The position numbers and the translations under genes were made by a program. Shown here piece after piece: positions 34,335 to 43,260 of a stretch of DNA of 64,000 nucleotides. The DNA comes from Phycisphaerae bacterium. GTDB lineage: Bacteria; Planctomycetota; Phycisphaerae; Sedimentisphaerales; Anaerobacaceae. The notes under the pieces were generated by a model. That model saw only the letters and a list, made by a program, of their open reading frames with translations. It did no database searches and was not told where the DNA came from. Numbering within the stretch: the first letter of the stretch is position 1; each line of letters begins with the position of its first letter. The stretch lies in assembly GCA_028714855.1 (NCBI GenBank), contig JAQTLP010000001.1, forward strand, positions 250,572 to 314,571. Direction: 5' to 3'.

Positions 34335-37300
34335 AATCTGCCCGAGGCCTGCTTGTTTTCAGTTACGGGTTGTTTACTATCGCCGCCCAGTCTTTGCTTT
34401 TTCGAGAATTCACAACCGCCTTCGAAGGCAGTGACATAAGCGTCGGTGTATTCTTCAGTTCGTGGTTTTTATGGGTCGGCATGGGGGCGCTGCTCGTATA
34501 TAAAAACACGACCTTTGCCGGCAAGCTCCTTAAAAATATTGAATTCCTGTTTTTATGTTACCTGCCTGCCTTTATCGCGGAGCTTGTTTTGATTATTCAT
34601 GCGCGCCAGCTTGCGGGCATCGCGCCTTATGTGCTGATACCCATAAAGGCAATCGTGCTTTTATCAATCGCTGTTAATGCGCCGGTCAGCATCATTACGG
34701 GAATGCTGTTTCCAATTGCCTGCCGCTGGGTTCGAAGTGAGGATGAGCTCGCCGTTTCACGAGTGTATATTCTCGAAGCGGCGGGAAGTTTTCTCGGCGG
34801 GCTGGGGACAACTTTGCTCTTGGCTTTCGGTGTAAGCTCGGCAAGGATTTTCTTCATACTTGCTTTTATTATTTCTCTTTCATTCTTTTTAGTACGTTTT
34901 GCGAAGTCGAAGAACATGACGTGGGCTTTGGTGCCGGCGTGTATCTTCGTTTGCCTATTCGCCGGTGTTGACAATAAACTGTCACGACAGCTCCAGATTA
35001 TAAAGTGGGAAAAGCTGCTTCCGAAAGATACTCTGCAAGGTTCCTTTCAAACAGCCCAGGCGGAGTATTTATATGGTGTCTATCATGATCAGTGGGTGGC
35101 TGTCCGCGAAGGCAGCACTTGCGAGGTCTTGCCTGACAAAACTAACGCCGGCCGAATAGCGGCCATCGGCCTCTGTCAAAATCCTGATGCTAAAAGGGTT
35201 TTGGTCGTCGGTTCCGGGCTGGGGTTGTGTTACCAGTTTCTGAATTTGAGACAAATAGAAAAAGTGACTTGGGCAAATAGTGACAGCGAATATGTTCAGA
35301 AGGTCAGCGATTTTATACCACTAAAATTTAGAATTGATGACCAGCGGTTAAATCTGCTAAGCGGTGACATTCGCTCGTCGCTTGCCGGAGAGAAACAATA
35401 TTACGACTTGGTGATTCTTAATCTGCCGGATGCGACCAGCTCAGTTCTAAACCGGTATTACACTCTCGAATTTTATCGTCAGATTAAAAATGCGATGCGC
35501 CCAGATGGTGTGCTGGCAGTCCGAATAGCGGGCGGGGAAAACATTATGGGTACCGAGCTGATTAACCTCGGCGCCTCGACGAAATTGACGCTTCAGAAGG
35601 TTTTCTCACAGCTTGTCTTGGCGCCCGGCGATGATACATGGTTTATCGCATCTGACTCCGGAAAACTCACCGGCGACCCCGGCAGCTTACGGGACCGCTT
35701 TGCGGCCATAAAGGGCGGCCCAGATATTTTCCCGCCGCGGGCTCTGCTTTCTGTTTATCTGCCGGATAGGGCCTCAATTGCGATGGAGAATTATTCGGGT
35801 GCGGATTTGCCTGATAGACTGCTTATTAATCGCGATTCCAGACCGCTGACGTATTTATACAGTTTGTTGCTCGCGGCCAAACAATCAGGAGCGCCGGGAA
35901 CAAAATTTATTAAATACCTTGTGCTGGCAGGCTCCCTCGTATTTGTTGTCCCCATCCTGATTTTTATAGTTTTGCGTCTTATTTACATTTTGAAAACAGC
36001 TCAGCGAGGTAGTCCCTCGAGTTTCGATAGTTCGTTTTTGGTTTTCTCAGCCGGCTGGGTCGGCATCGGTGTCGTGATTGTTCTGATGTATTTATATCAA
36101 ACTTACTTCGGTTCGCTTTACCTTTATATCGGTGTTATTTCTTCCTTGTTTATGGCAGGCTTGAGCGTGGGGGCTGTTCTGGTTAGGTATTTACTTTCGG
36201 GCAAATGGAGGTTAAAACCGCAAATCCTGTTATTCGCATCAATATTTGTTTATACGGCAGTTTTGACCGCAATCATCTTTTGGCCGGGGCAGCAATGGAC
36301 GCATCCGTACTTTGCCGTTGCGTTTGTTCTTTGCGGCCTGTGCGCAGGCTGTTTCTTCCCGCTTGCTGCAAGACAGCTTGCTGATTCCGCTTTTGAAACG
36401 GGCGAGATCGGCAGCAAATTGGAAACTGCCGACCACATTGGTGCTTCAGTAGGAGGATTACTGACAAGCCTTGCTCTTGTTCCTGTGCTTGGGACGAAGG
36501 TCACGTTATTTATATTTATTCTGCTCGTTCTGGCTAATATTCCCACTGTCGTCCTGAGACTATATGCGCCGGAAAAAGTTCGCTATTCGGCTGCAGCCGT
36601 TTTTAAGCTGCGCAGGCTCGGCTACATCCTGTTTGGTATTGGACTGTCTGTTACCATCTGCTCGAATCTGCTTAATAAAACAAGTGGTCAGCTAAGGTCA
36701 TCTCTGCCGCAGGATGTTGCCCATGCGCTGGTCGGCCGGGCACACCTTGAACTGGTCTCGGCGACCATCGGCGATAATGCCCGCAAGATTAATTATTTTA
36801 GAGTTTATGATGCTGATGAAAAACTAAACGGCTATATTTTCAGCTCCGCAGATTTGGCGCCGGAGGTTACAGGTTTCGGCGGAAAGATTAATCTGGCCAT
36901 TTACGTGGATACCGCTGGCAGGTTAATTAAGTTCGATATAACATTGTCCAATGAAACTCCTTCGTATCTTGAGCTTCTTACCAATTGGCGGCAGTTTCTC
37001 ACAGGCCGTCAGCTTTTCCAGCCGGGACCTTTCACCGGTATTAATGCGACAACCGGTGCAACCTTTAGCTCTAAGGCGATTCTCTCTGCGTTGGAAAAAT
37101 CCGGTGTCAGGTTCGCCGGCGAAATCCTCGGCAATACCCCGCCCGCGTTGCCGCTTGCGCAACAGGCGAGATGGCCCGGCGCCGCAGGATTATATTTGAT
37201 AACCGCTTTCATCCTCGCCATTATTGTAATCTACCGTGGCGGGTTCTGGGGTCGCCTTACCGTCCTTTGCTTCAATCTTATCGTCGGCGGCATTATCCTG

Positions 37301-38155
37301 AACGCCCAGTATTCAAGCGACCAGATAGTGACACTGTTGTCTTTGCACGTTCCTCCAATAGGATTATCGGGAACCTTTTTGCTGGTTGTGGGAGTCCCGC
37401 TTTTGGTGATAATCTTTGGTAATATCTATTGCGGCTACGTCTGTCCTTTCGGCGCTGCGCAGGAACTGCTCTGTTATATTATTCCTCGCAGATTTAAACC
37501 TGCCCTCTCCGTCGAATCGATACAAAAGGCAGGTTTCGTCAAATATGTTATCCTTTTTGTTTTGATAATGATGTTCTTTGTCTCCAGAAATCGGGCGACG
37601 CTGGCGGCAGACCCGCTTATCGCTGCCTTTTCAGGTAGTTCCATGTTATATACGGCCGTCGCAGGCTTGATAATAGCGATAGCTTTAGTCGGCTCGGTTT
37701 TTTATACCCGCTTCTGGTGCCGGTATTTGTGTCCGGTGGGAGCTTTCCTGTCTCTGCTCAACAAGGTAGCTCTACTGAATCGGTTTTTACCCGTAAAAAG
37801 GTTCGGCAGATGCGAGTTCGGCCTTACTGCAAAAGACACTGATTGTTTATATTGTGACAGGTGCCGCTATCAGACCCAGGAGGTTGCCTCTGCTTCCGGT
37901 TCTGCGTCTTTTCTGTCTCGTTATCTCGTAGTGATTGTTATCGTGGTGGGAATTTTTGTATCAATGGCTTCATTGAATAGATTCCGGGATGTCATTCCCG
38001 CCGGCATCAGCCAGCCTGTTGTTTCAATATCAGGCGCCGGCCAGCCGAGGGATGTCGATTTGCAGCGCGTCCGCACAATGATTCAGCAGAGAAAACTATC
38101 CGACAAAGAAGCTGAATTTTATAAAAAGGCTGAGGATAATCAACGGCGGAAATAA
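34331..38155 (+). CDS. Giant membrane protein: spermidine-synthase-like, FMN-binding and Fe-S modules
   Basis: 1274 residues. Order: about seven helices (1-215); a cytoplasmic Rossmann domain like spermidine synthase (290-470, motif VVGSGLGL, then LPDATSSVLNRYYTLEFY); about six more helices (525-745); an exported FMN-binding domain (about 800-935) with the TTGATFSS motif (907-914), where Thr911 would carry covalent FMN; four to five helices; and NapH/NosR-type cluster motifs Cys1034-x3-Cys1038-Pro, Cys1130-x3-Cys1134-Pro and C-x2-C-x2-C at 1172-1178. It ends with a helix and a charged tail. Electrons probably cross the membrane between flavin and clusters. The role of the synthase-like domain is unknown. 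It overlaps the AmrBA gene by 4 bp. Confidence 0.85.
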   Translation: MKSARGLLVFSYGLFTIAAQSLLFREFTTAFEGSDISVGVFFSSWFLWVGMGALLVYKNTTFAGKLLKNIEFLFLCYLPAFIAELVLIIHARQLAGIAPYVLIPIKAIVLLSIAVNAPVSIITGMLFPIACRWVRSEDELAVSRVYILEAAGSFLGGLGTTLLLAFGVSSARIFFILAFIISLSFFLVRFAKSKNMTWALVPACIFVCLFAGVDNKLSRQLQIIKWEKLLPKDTLQGSFQTAQAEYLYGVYHDQWVAVREGSTCEVLPDKTNAGRIAAIGLCQNPDAKRVLVVGSGLGLCYQFLNLRQIEKVTWANSDSEYVQKVSDFIPLKFRIDDQRLNLLSGDIRSSLAGEKQYYDLVILNLPDATSSVLNRYYTLEFYRQIKNAMRPDGVLAVRIAGGENIMGTELINLGASTKLTLQKVFSQLVLAPGDDTWFIASDSGKLTGDPGSLRDRFAAIKGGPDIFPPRALLSVYLPDRASIAMENYSGADLPDRLLINRDSRPLTYLYSLLLAAKQSGAPGTKFIKYLVLAGSLVFVVPILIFIVLRLIYILKTAQRGSPSSFDSSFLVFSAGWVGIGVVIVLMYLYQTYFGSLYLYIGVISSLFMAGLSVGAVLVRYLLSGKWRLKPQILLFASIFVYTAVLTAIIFWPGQQWTHPYFAVAFVLCGLCAGCFFPLAARQLADSAFETGEIGSKLETADHIGASVGGLLTSLALVPVLGTKVTLFIFILLVLANIPTVVLRLYAPEKVRYSAAAVFKLRRLGYILFGIGLSVTICSNLLNKTSGQLRSSLPQDVAHALVGRAHLELVSATIGDNARKINYFRVYDADEKLNGYIFSSADLAPEVTGFGGKINLAIYVDTAGRLIKFDITLSNETPSYLELLTNWRQFLTGRQLFQPGPFTGINATTGATFSSKAILSALEKSGVRFAGEILGNTPPALPLAQQARWPGAAGLYLITAFILAIIVIYRGGFWGRLTVLCFNLIVGGIILNAQYSSDQIVTLLSLHVPPIGLSGTFLLVVGVPLLVIIFGNIYCGYVCPFGAAQELLCYIIPRRFKPALSVESIQKAGFVKYVILFVLIMMFFVSRNRATLAADPLIAAFSGSSMLYTAVAGLIIAIALVGSVFYTRFWCRYLCPVGAFLSLLNKVALLNRFLPVKRFGRCEFGLTAKDTDCLYCDRCRYQTQEVASASGSASFLSRYLVVIVIVVGIFVSMASLNRFRDVIPAGISQPVVSISGAGQPRDVDLQRVRTMIQQRKLSDKEAEFYKKAEDNQRRK

Positions 38156-38370
38156 TTGATAAGCCATAAAATAACCGTCAGGACAATCGAGATTATTATA
38201 CAACTCGCTATGGGTAGATAAATCCGCCAGTTTTTGCCGCCGAAATCCAAATCGCCGGGCAATTTGAATAATCCCGTCCGGCCTAATATCATTACCACCC
38301 CCCCGGCCAGCGCTATGGTAATTCCCATCAGTATTAGCCATTTACCGATTTGTTGCGGACCAAATTCCAT
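38140..38370 (-). CDS. DUF2905 membrane protein
   Basis: 76 residues with two transmembrane helices (WLILMGITIALAGGVVMIL and IASCIIISIVLTVILWLI) joined by GLFKLPGDLDFGGKNWRIYLP, the hallmark loop of DUF2905. Function unknown; the family is widespread and small. It is convergent with the giant redox protein and overlaps its last 16 bp. Confidence 0.85.
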   Translation of the reverse strand: MEFGPQQIGKWLILMGITIALAGGVVMILGRTGLFKLPGDLDFGGKNWRIYLPIASCIIISIVLTVILWLINYFRR

Positions 38371-38397
38371 TATTCCCCCGCCTTAAAGACCGGCAAA

Positions 38398-39531
38398 TTA
38401 CATTGTTTTCTTTTTATTGCACTTGATACTCAGGGCTGCCGTGATGATTTGCGGAGATGGCTTGCGGGCGTTGACTAAAATATCCTTTAATCGGCTTGTA
38501 TCAGGTGCGCTGTTGAATACGGGGATATTTGTAAATTCTGACAGCTCCCTTATATGCAAAGGAGAGCTTGAGCATATACCCGATATGGCATCGGGCGTTA
38601 AATTGAATTTTTCCTTCAAGGTCCGCAGTCCGCCGATTGCCCCGAACGCGTCATTGGCGCAGAAAATCAGTCTGTGAATCCTCGACGTTACCTCCGGCGA
38701 ACTGAGCAGCATTGCGGTCTCGCGCTGAATGACACCATCAGCAATCTCAACGACCCAGAAATTCTTGGGATTGTTTGCATACTTCAGGTCAAGCTGGTTG
38801 AAAATGCCTAACAGTTCCTCCCTTGTCGTCAGATATGTCGATGGATAACCCAGATGTGTGAAATCGGCATAGCGACTGGCGCCGGCGTCGTTCATATGAA
38901 GAATATCTTTAAGGCTGGCTGTCCCGGTAATCTTGGAGGCCCTTACATTGTAGCCGATGGCTGTCAATGCCCAGCAGCAGGCCGCCGCTGCCATACTTTT
39001 ACCGCTGTTCATCGATGTCCCGCATACTAAAATCATTCGCGACCGAGGCTCTTTTTTTATCGTCTTTCTGGGCTTTATAAGGGGAAAATCCCGCGTGTTT
39101 AAAACATCGCCTTTTTCATCACAAACGTATCCTAAAAGTCTCACTTTTGTCGGGTCTTTTATCATCGAATTTTTGGTTTTGACGACGCCGACCACTCCCG
39201 AGCGGGCAATGAGGTCAACCTCCTCTGTCATCTCGCTAGGCACTAAACCCTCGTAGTAATCGGGGGCATACCTGTTTCCAAACACAAAAATTGCTTTTGT
39301 GCCGTCGTGAATCATATGTATGCGCCCCAAGGCGTTTTCCATGGACGAGTGCTGCCCGATACAGTTGATTATTCCGTAAACGAGGTCTCCTGCCTGCGGC
39401 GGCTTATCAAAAAGCCGGTAGTATTTGATTTGGCTTGGTTTTATCGTGAGCGCAGCGCTTGGGAAAATAAACCCTTTGCTTATTTTCTTAGTCGTTATTT
39501 TGCTCGTCGGTGATATTGTCAAAATTGTCAT
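38398..39531 (-). CDS. P-loop NTPase-like protein (DUF1611-like)
   Basis: 377 residues. The first 170 form a beta-rich domain (KYYRLFDKPPQAGDLVYGII). A Walker A motif GTSMNSGKS lies near 171-179, followed by ASKITGTASLKDILHMNDAGASRYADFTHLG, and VVEIADGVIQRE is a Walker-B-like segment, as in the DUF1611/dethiobiotin-synthetase-like group. It is probably a cytosolic nucleotide-dependent enzyme of unknown substrate. It overlaps the upstream dksA-like gene by 44 bp, so the two are probably co-expressed; no better internal start was found. Confidence 0.6.
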   Translation of the reverse strand: MTILTISPTSKITTKKISKGFIFPSAALTIKPSQIKYYRLFDKPPQAGDLVYGIINCIGQHSSMENALGRIHMIHDGTKAIFVFGNRYAPDYYEGLVPSEMTEEVDLIARSGVVGVVKTKNSMIKDPTKVRLLGYVCDEKGDVLNTRDFPLIKPRKTIKKEPRSRMILVCGTSMNSGKSMAAAACCWALTAIGYNVRASKITGTASLKDILHMNDAGASRYADFTHLGYPSTYLTTREELLGIFNQLDLKYANNPKNFWVVEIADGVIQRETAMLLSSPEVTSRIHRLIFCANDAFGAIGGLRTLKEKFNLTPDAISGICSSSPLHIRELSEFTNIPVFNSAPDTSRLKDILVNARKPSPQIITAALSIKCNKKKTM

Positions 39532-39979
39532 CTTGCTCCTCGCTGATTCGGCCGTAGTCTGAGTCTCGCTGGGGTTCTTCTCTGGCCAGAAGACCTTTTT
39601 CCGACAAACTCGCGCACTTTACGCAGTATCGAGCCCAAGGAATCGCTTTTAATCGAACCTTCGCGATGGGCCCTCCCTCACCCTCACAAATCCCGTATGT
39701 TTTGTTTTCAATCCGATCCAGCGCATCATGAATTTCTTGAAGGAGTTTCCGTTCACTGCCGACAAGCCCTAAAGTGTTTTCCAGCTCGAAAGTGTCACTT
39801 CCTGCGTCGGCCAGGTGAATGGGCATATTTGACAAGTCGCTTCTTTGTTTCCGCAGCGTCTCATCTTCCATATGAGTTACGTTGTTCAGTATTTCGTCTC
39901 GTTTTGCCAGCAGCAGTGCCTTGAATTTTTTTATTTCATCTGGTGTCAGATTGGTTTTGCTTTTTCGTTCTTTGCTCAT
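39488..39979 (-). CDS. DksA/TraR-family regulator with altered zinc finger
   Basis: 163 residues from the ATG at 39979 (a TTG lies six codons upstream). An N-terminal coiled-coil hairpin (KALLLAKRDEILNNV ... RKLLQEIHDALDRIE) and a C-terminal zinc-finger region with KAIPWARYCVKC fit the DksA/TraR group, which enters the RNA polymerase secondary channel. The usual first CxxC is CEGE here (Cys98, Glu101), leaving three cysteines with Cys119 and Cys122. The acidic tail (SEEQDDNFDNITDEQNND) is extra. It could act in ppGpp-linked control of transcription. Confidence 0.75.
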   Translation of the reverse strand: MSKERKSKTNLTPDEIKKFKALLLAKRDEILNNVTHMEDETLRKQRSDLSNMPIHLADAGSDTFELENTLGLVGSERKLLQEIHDALDRIENKTYGICEGEGGPIAKVRLKAIPWARYCVKCASLSEKGLLAREEPQRDSDYGRISEEQDDNFDNITDEQNND

Positions 39980-40236
39980 AGCGGTTTCGCCGTCCAAAAG
40001 TGCGTTGTGTTATTTTTTTTATAGCGTAACTTTCAGATAAAAGTCATCGCACGGGAAATGTCCATAAACTCCTTACAAAAAACTTGTCTTGGCGGCCGAA
40101 TATGCTCCGGGCCGTTGCAGCGTTGATGCTTTTTTCGCTAAAAGCGTCCAAAACAGCCTTTTTCAACTCTTTAAGGGTCATTTTGGCTCTTTTCTGCGAC
40201 CTGCTTTTCCTGGGTTTTCTGTCCTGATTTTCATAG

Positions 40237-40258
40237 GTTTTGACTATTTAGTCAAAAC
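40237..40258. promoter_or_regulatory. Perfect palindrome, probable operator
   Basis: Two 10 bp arms (GTTTTGACTA and its complement) around a TT centre. The GACT...AGTC core recalls IscR-like Rrf2 sites, but the gap between half-sites is 4 instead of 5. It could serve the arginine decarboxylase promoter 25 bp downstream or the divergent dksA-like gene. Confidence 0.55.
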
Positions 40259-40282
40259 AGGACAAATGGTCAAGGAAAAAAA

Positions 40283-40310
40283 TTGACTTTCACTCGGAAA
40301 TTATTATCGT
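40283..40310 (+). promoter_or_regulatory. Possible promoter of the arginine decarboxylase operon
   Basis: TTGACT, 16 bp, TATCGT; close to the upstream palindrome and about 155 bp from the start codon. The -10 box is weak. Confidence 0.35.
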
Positions 40311-40464
40311 TACTTCAGTTCAAACAAAGCTGGTGGCGGATGTTGTAATCGGCCAGCAGATTCCGACGTTTGGATTTAGTATCGGCAAGAGGAGCAATGT
40401 TTGGCAATTGTTTTTTTTTATCAACCATTTTTATAAAGTTAAATTAAAATAGAAGGAGTATTAA

Positions 40465-41016
40465 ATGAACAACCCTGTTCCTACACAGATATTCCTGACC
40501 AAAGGAGTCGGACAGCATAAATACCAGTTGAAGTCCTTCGAGGTGGCGTTAAGACAAGCCGGCGTAGCACAGCAGAATTTAGTGCAGGTATCTTCAATTC
40601 TGCCGCCGAGGTGCAAGGTTATCAGTCTGGAGAACGGATTGAAAAAACTGATTCCGGGACAAATATCCTACTGCGTGCTGGCAAGGGCCGATACCGATGA
40701 GCACGGACGTTTAATAGCTTCTTCGATAGGAGTCGCACTGCCCAAAGATGAAGACCAGTGGGGATACCTCAGCGAGGTGCACGGCCACGGTAAGAACAGC
40801 CAGCAGGCCGGAGACCTCGCTGAAGACTTGGCAGCTGGTATGCTGGGAACAACTTTAGGACTGGAGCTTGACCCTGACCAGGCCTGGTCGGAAAAAGAAC
40901 AGGCTTACAAATCCAGCGGCCTGTTTGTTAAAACCACCAATATTACACAGACCGCAAAAGGACAGGAAGGGCTGTGGACGACAACAGTGGCAATAGCAAT
41001 GTTTTTGTTTGATTAA
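40465..41016 (+). CDS. Pyruvoyl-dependent arginine decarboxylase
   Basis: 183 residues, the normal size of PvlArgDC. The proenzyme cuts itself between Ser43 and Ser44 in QVSSILPP, giving a beta chain and an alpha chain whose Ser44 becomes the pyruvoyl group. GVALPKDEDQWGYLSEVHGHG and the C-terminal FVKTTNITQTA match the family. It converts arginine to agmatine and CO2 in the cytoplasm. AGAAGGAG stands 8 bp before the ATG. It lies 20 bp from the agmatinase gene, forming a two-step putrescine pathway. Confidence 0.93.
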   Translation: MNNPVPTQIFLTKGVGQHKYQLKSFEVALRQAGVAQQNLVQVSSILPPRCKVISLENGLKKLIPGQISYCVLARADTDEHGRLIASSIGVALPKDEDQWGYLSEVHGHGKNSQQAGDLAEDLAAGMLGTTLGLELDPDQAWSEKEQAYKSSGLFVKTTNITQTAKGQEGLWTTTVAIAMFLFD

Positions 41017-41036
41017 ACACGTCGATAGGATTTACT

Positions 41037-41900
41037 ATGAAAGAAGCGATTAACTTCGGGTTTCTGCCTGAAGAACATTCTAATCCGGAAAATGCAGGCA
41101 TTGTTATTATTCCCGTCGCCTACGACGGAACAAGCACCTGGCTCAAAGGCGCAGACGAAGGGCCGGCGGCGATAATGGAAGCCTCTGCCAACATGGAGCT
41201 TTACGATATAGAGACCGATTCGGAGGTTTACAAAAAAGGCATATTTACCGAAGACATTATAGGCGGAGAAATCTCTACTAAGGAGATGGTTGAAGTAGCT
41301 ACGGAAATAACAAAGTATTATCTCGAAAAAGGCAAGTTCACGGTGGTCATAGGCGGGGAGCACTCGGTCAGCATCGGCCCGATTAGAGCCTATGCGGAAC
41401 AATATGATAACTTGACCATCTTGCAGCTGGATGCTCACTCCGATTTAAGAGAGGAATACAACGGCTCAAAATTTAACCACGCCTGCGTTATGGCCCGCGC
41501 CAAAGAGCTTTGCCCGGTTGTTCAGGTTGGTATCAGGAGTATGGATTACTCCGAAAAAAAATCTATGGATACGTCAAAGGTATTTTTTGCAAAGGACATA
41601 TACGACAACACCGACTGGATTAAGAAAGTTATTTCCAAACTCTCCGATAATGTGTACATAACAATCGACCTCGACGTGTTCGATCCTTCCATAATGCCTT
41701 CCACCGGCACCCCTGAGCCGGGCGGATTATTATGGTATGATGTGCTTGCTTTATTGAAGGCAGTTGCCGGCAAGAAAAATATCGTCGGCTTCGATGTCGT
41801 CGAGTTATGCCCCGGCGAAGAGAACAAGGCCCCCGACTTCCTCGCCGCCAAGCTCATCTACAAGCTCCTAAGCTATAAGTTTGAATCTGGTAATAAATAA
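41037..41900 (+). CDS. speB: Agmatinase
   Basis: 287 residues. The ureohydrolase manganese ligands are visible: GGEHS (His109), DAHSDLR (Asp132, His134, Asp136) and DLDVFDP (Asp211, Asp213). It hydrolyses agmatine to putrescine and urea, completing the route opened by the adjacent arginine decarboxylase. Arginase is less likely given that neighbour. Same operon, same strand. Putrescine could feed an unseen spermidine pathway. Confidence 0.93.
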   Translation: MKEAINFGFLPEEHSNPENAGIVIIPVAYDGTSTWLKGADEGPAAIMEASANMELYDIETDSEVYKKGIFTEDIIGGEISTKEMVEVATEITKYYLEKGKFTVVIGGEHSVSIGPIRAYAEQYDNLTILQLDAHSDLREEYNGSKFNHACVMARAKELCPVVQVGIRSMDYSEKKSMDTSKVFFAKDIYDNTDWIKKVISKLSDNVYITIDLDVFDPSIMPSTGTPEPGGLLWYDVLALLKAVAGKKNIVGFDVVELCPGEENKAPDFLAAKLIYKLLSYKFESGNK

Positions 41901-41925
41901 ACTCTTCAACAGCAGGATTTTGTTT

Positions 41926-43017
41926 CTATAGAGATTTTATTGCGGCCCAGCGAAACTTGGCCGATGCGCTGCGGGGATTTGAGTGAATTTCTTCGAATTG
42001 CGGCACTATTGCCTCCTCAGCCGCCGTTTGGTATATGCCGTTTCTGACGCCATCGCGAAACGATTGCTTTACAAGGCGGTCTTCGCCGCTGTGAAAACTT
42101 ATTATCCCGATTCGCCCGCCCGGACGCAGGCAGTATGGCGCAACTCTTAAAAGCTCCCTTAAACAGCCCAGCTCATCATTGACTAATATCCGCAGCGCCT
42201 GAAAGACCAGCGCAGCAGGATGCAGCGAATTGGATTTTGAGCTGCGGCGTTCCTGGCGCCAGATTTTCTTATCAATCCCCTTTGCGTCAAAAATCAAATC
42301 AACTAACTGTGAAGTCTGCGTAATCGCCTGCTCGGCTCGCTGCGTAATTATCTCATGGGCGATTTTCCGATGGTCAGGTTCATCCGCCAGCTTCAAAAAT
42401 GCCTCGGACAAATCCTTTTCTGAAAGACTATTGAGCAAATCCACTCCGGTTCGCTTCAGCCGGTCGTCCATACGCATATCCAGCGGCCCATCGTTCTTAT
42501 AGCTCATCCCACGCTCTGGATTGTCTATTTGCATACTCGAAACCCCAAGGTCGGCAAAGATAATGTCACAGCCGTCGAGATTTTCTTTTTTTAGCACCTT
42601 GCCTATCCCTGCAAAGTTGCTCCGATGGAAACTAACAGGCACGTTCTCTTTGCTTAGCCGGTTGCGGGTGCGCTCCAGTTCGGCGTTATCGACATCCAAG
42701 GCAATCAATTTCCCGCTTTGCCCTATGTGCTTGATAAACTCCGATGTATGCCCCCCGTAGCCGACGGTGCAGTCAACTATTACCTCGCCTCTCTTTGGCT
42801 TCAGGCACGCTATAACTTCTTTTGTCAGGATGGGAATATGACTGCCTGCCGGCGTCCTGCCTTTTGCTCGCAGATACTCCTTTATCTCCGGGTAGGCCGA
42901 GATGTTGTGCTCCTTGTATTTTTCCCCGAAGTTTTTAGGGTGAGTTCCGCTGTATCTCCGCCGCCGTTGATGCTTCTTCGGCGGCGGACCGCCATTACCG
43001 GTTTCGTTAAAACGCAT
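41926..43017 (-). CDS. rsmH: 16S rRNA m4C1402 methyltransferase RsmH
   Basis: 363 residues. SAM motif VDCTVGYGGHTSEFI (about 81-95), FADLGVSSMQIDNPERGMSYKNDGPLDMRMD and the end of the family (RSASAKFRWAA) identify RsmH. It methylates N4 of C1402 in the ribosomal decoding centre. It carries an extra, basic N-terminal stretch of about 55 residues (KKHQRRRRYSG). It is not in a cell-division (mraZ/ftsL) cluster here, in keeping with the scattered dcw genes of planctomycetes. Convergent with speB. Confidence 0.93.
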   Translation of the reverse strand: MRFNETGNGGPPPKKHQRRRRYSGTHPKNFGEKYKEHNISAYPEIKEYLRAKGRTPAGSHIPILTKEVIACLKPKRGEVIVDCTVGYGGHTSEFIKHIGQSGKLIALDVDNAELERTRNRLSKENVPVSFHRSNFAGIGKVLKKENLDGCDIIFADLGVSSMQIDNPERGMSYKNDGPLDMRMDDRLKRTGVDLLNSLSEKDLSEAFLKLADEPDHRKIAHEIITQRAEQAITQTSQLVDLIFDAKGIDKKIWRQERRSSKSNSLHPAALVFQALRILVNDELGCLRELLRVAPYCLRPGGRIGIISFHSGEDRLVKQSFRDGVRNGIYQTAAEEAIVPQFEEIHSNPRSASAKFRWAAIKSL

Positions 43018-43125
43018 TGTCCGTTATCCCTCTTTGCATTATTTTCTAATTGCGCAGGCATTATACGCAATTACAGCCAAATCCCAACAAGTTTGTCCTG
43101 CCGGCCTTGAGTGGGTGAGACTTAT

Positions 43126-43260
43126 GAGATTGGGTTCGTTTGGGTTCGTTTTAAGTAGTTCATAGTTCGTTGTTCGTAGTTGTTAGTTGTTGTGAAAACT
43201 ACAGTTACAATCATTTTAGGCATTTCGTAAATTGGGTTCGTTTTGCATAATTTATTCATT
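43126..43260. repeat. Low-complexity GTTCGT-rich tract
   Basis: Repeated GGGTTCGTTTT and TAGTTCGTTGTTCGTAGTTGTTAGTTGTTG units, imperfect and short. This lies in the 665 bp gap between rsmH and nadE (43018-43682), which otherwise holds only repeat copy 3 and AT-rich DNA; no gene is supported. Confidence 0.5.

Larger units (their letters stand above)
39980..40464. other. Divergent regulatory region between dksA-like gene and arginine decarboxylase
   Basis: 485 bp without a gene. It holds a perfect 22 bp palindrome (40237-40258), a possible promoter (40283-40310), a GCTGG/CCAGC stem near 40331-40364, and an eight-T run at 40411-40418 before the AAGGAG site of the decarboxylase. The T-run with a weak CAAT/ATTG stem might attenuate transcription, but the stem is short. 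Confidence 0.4.
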
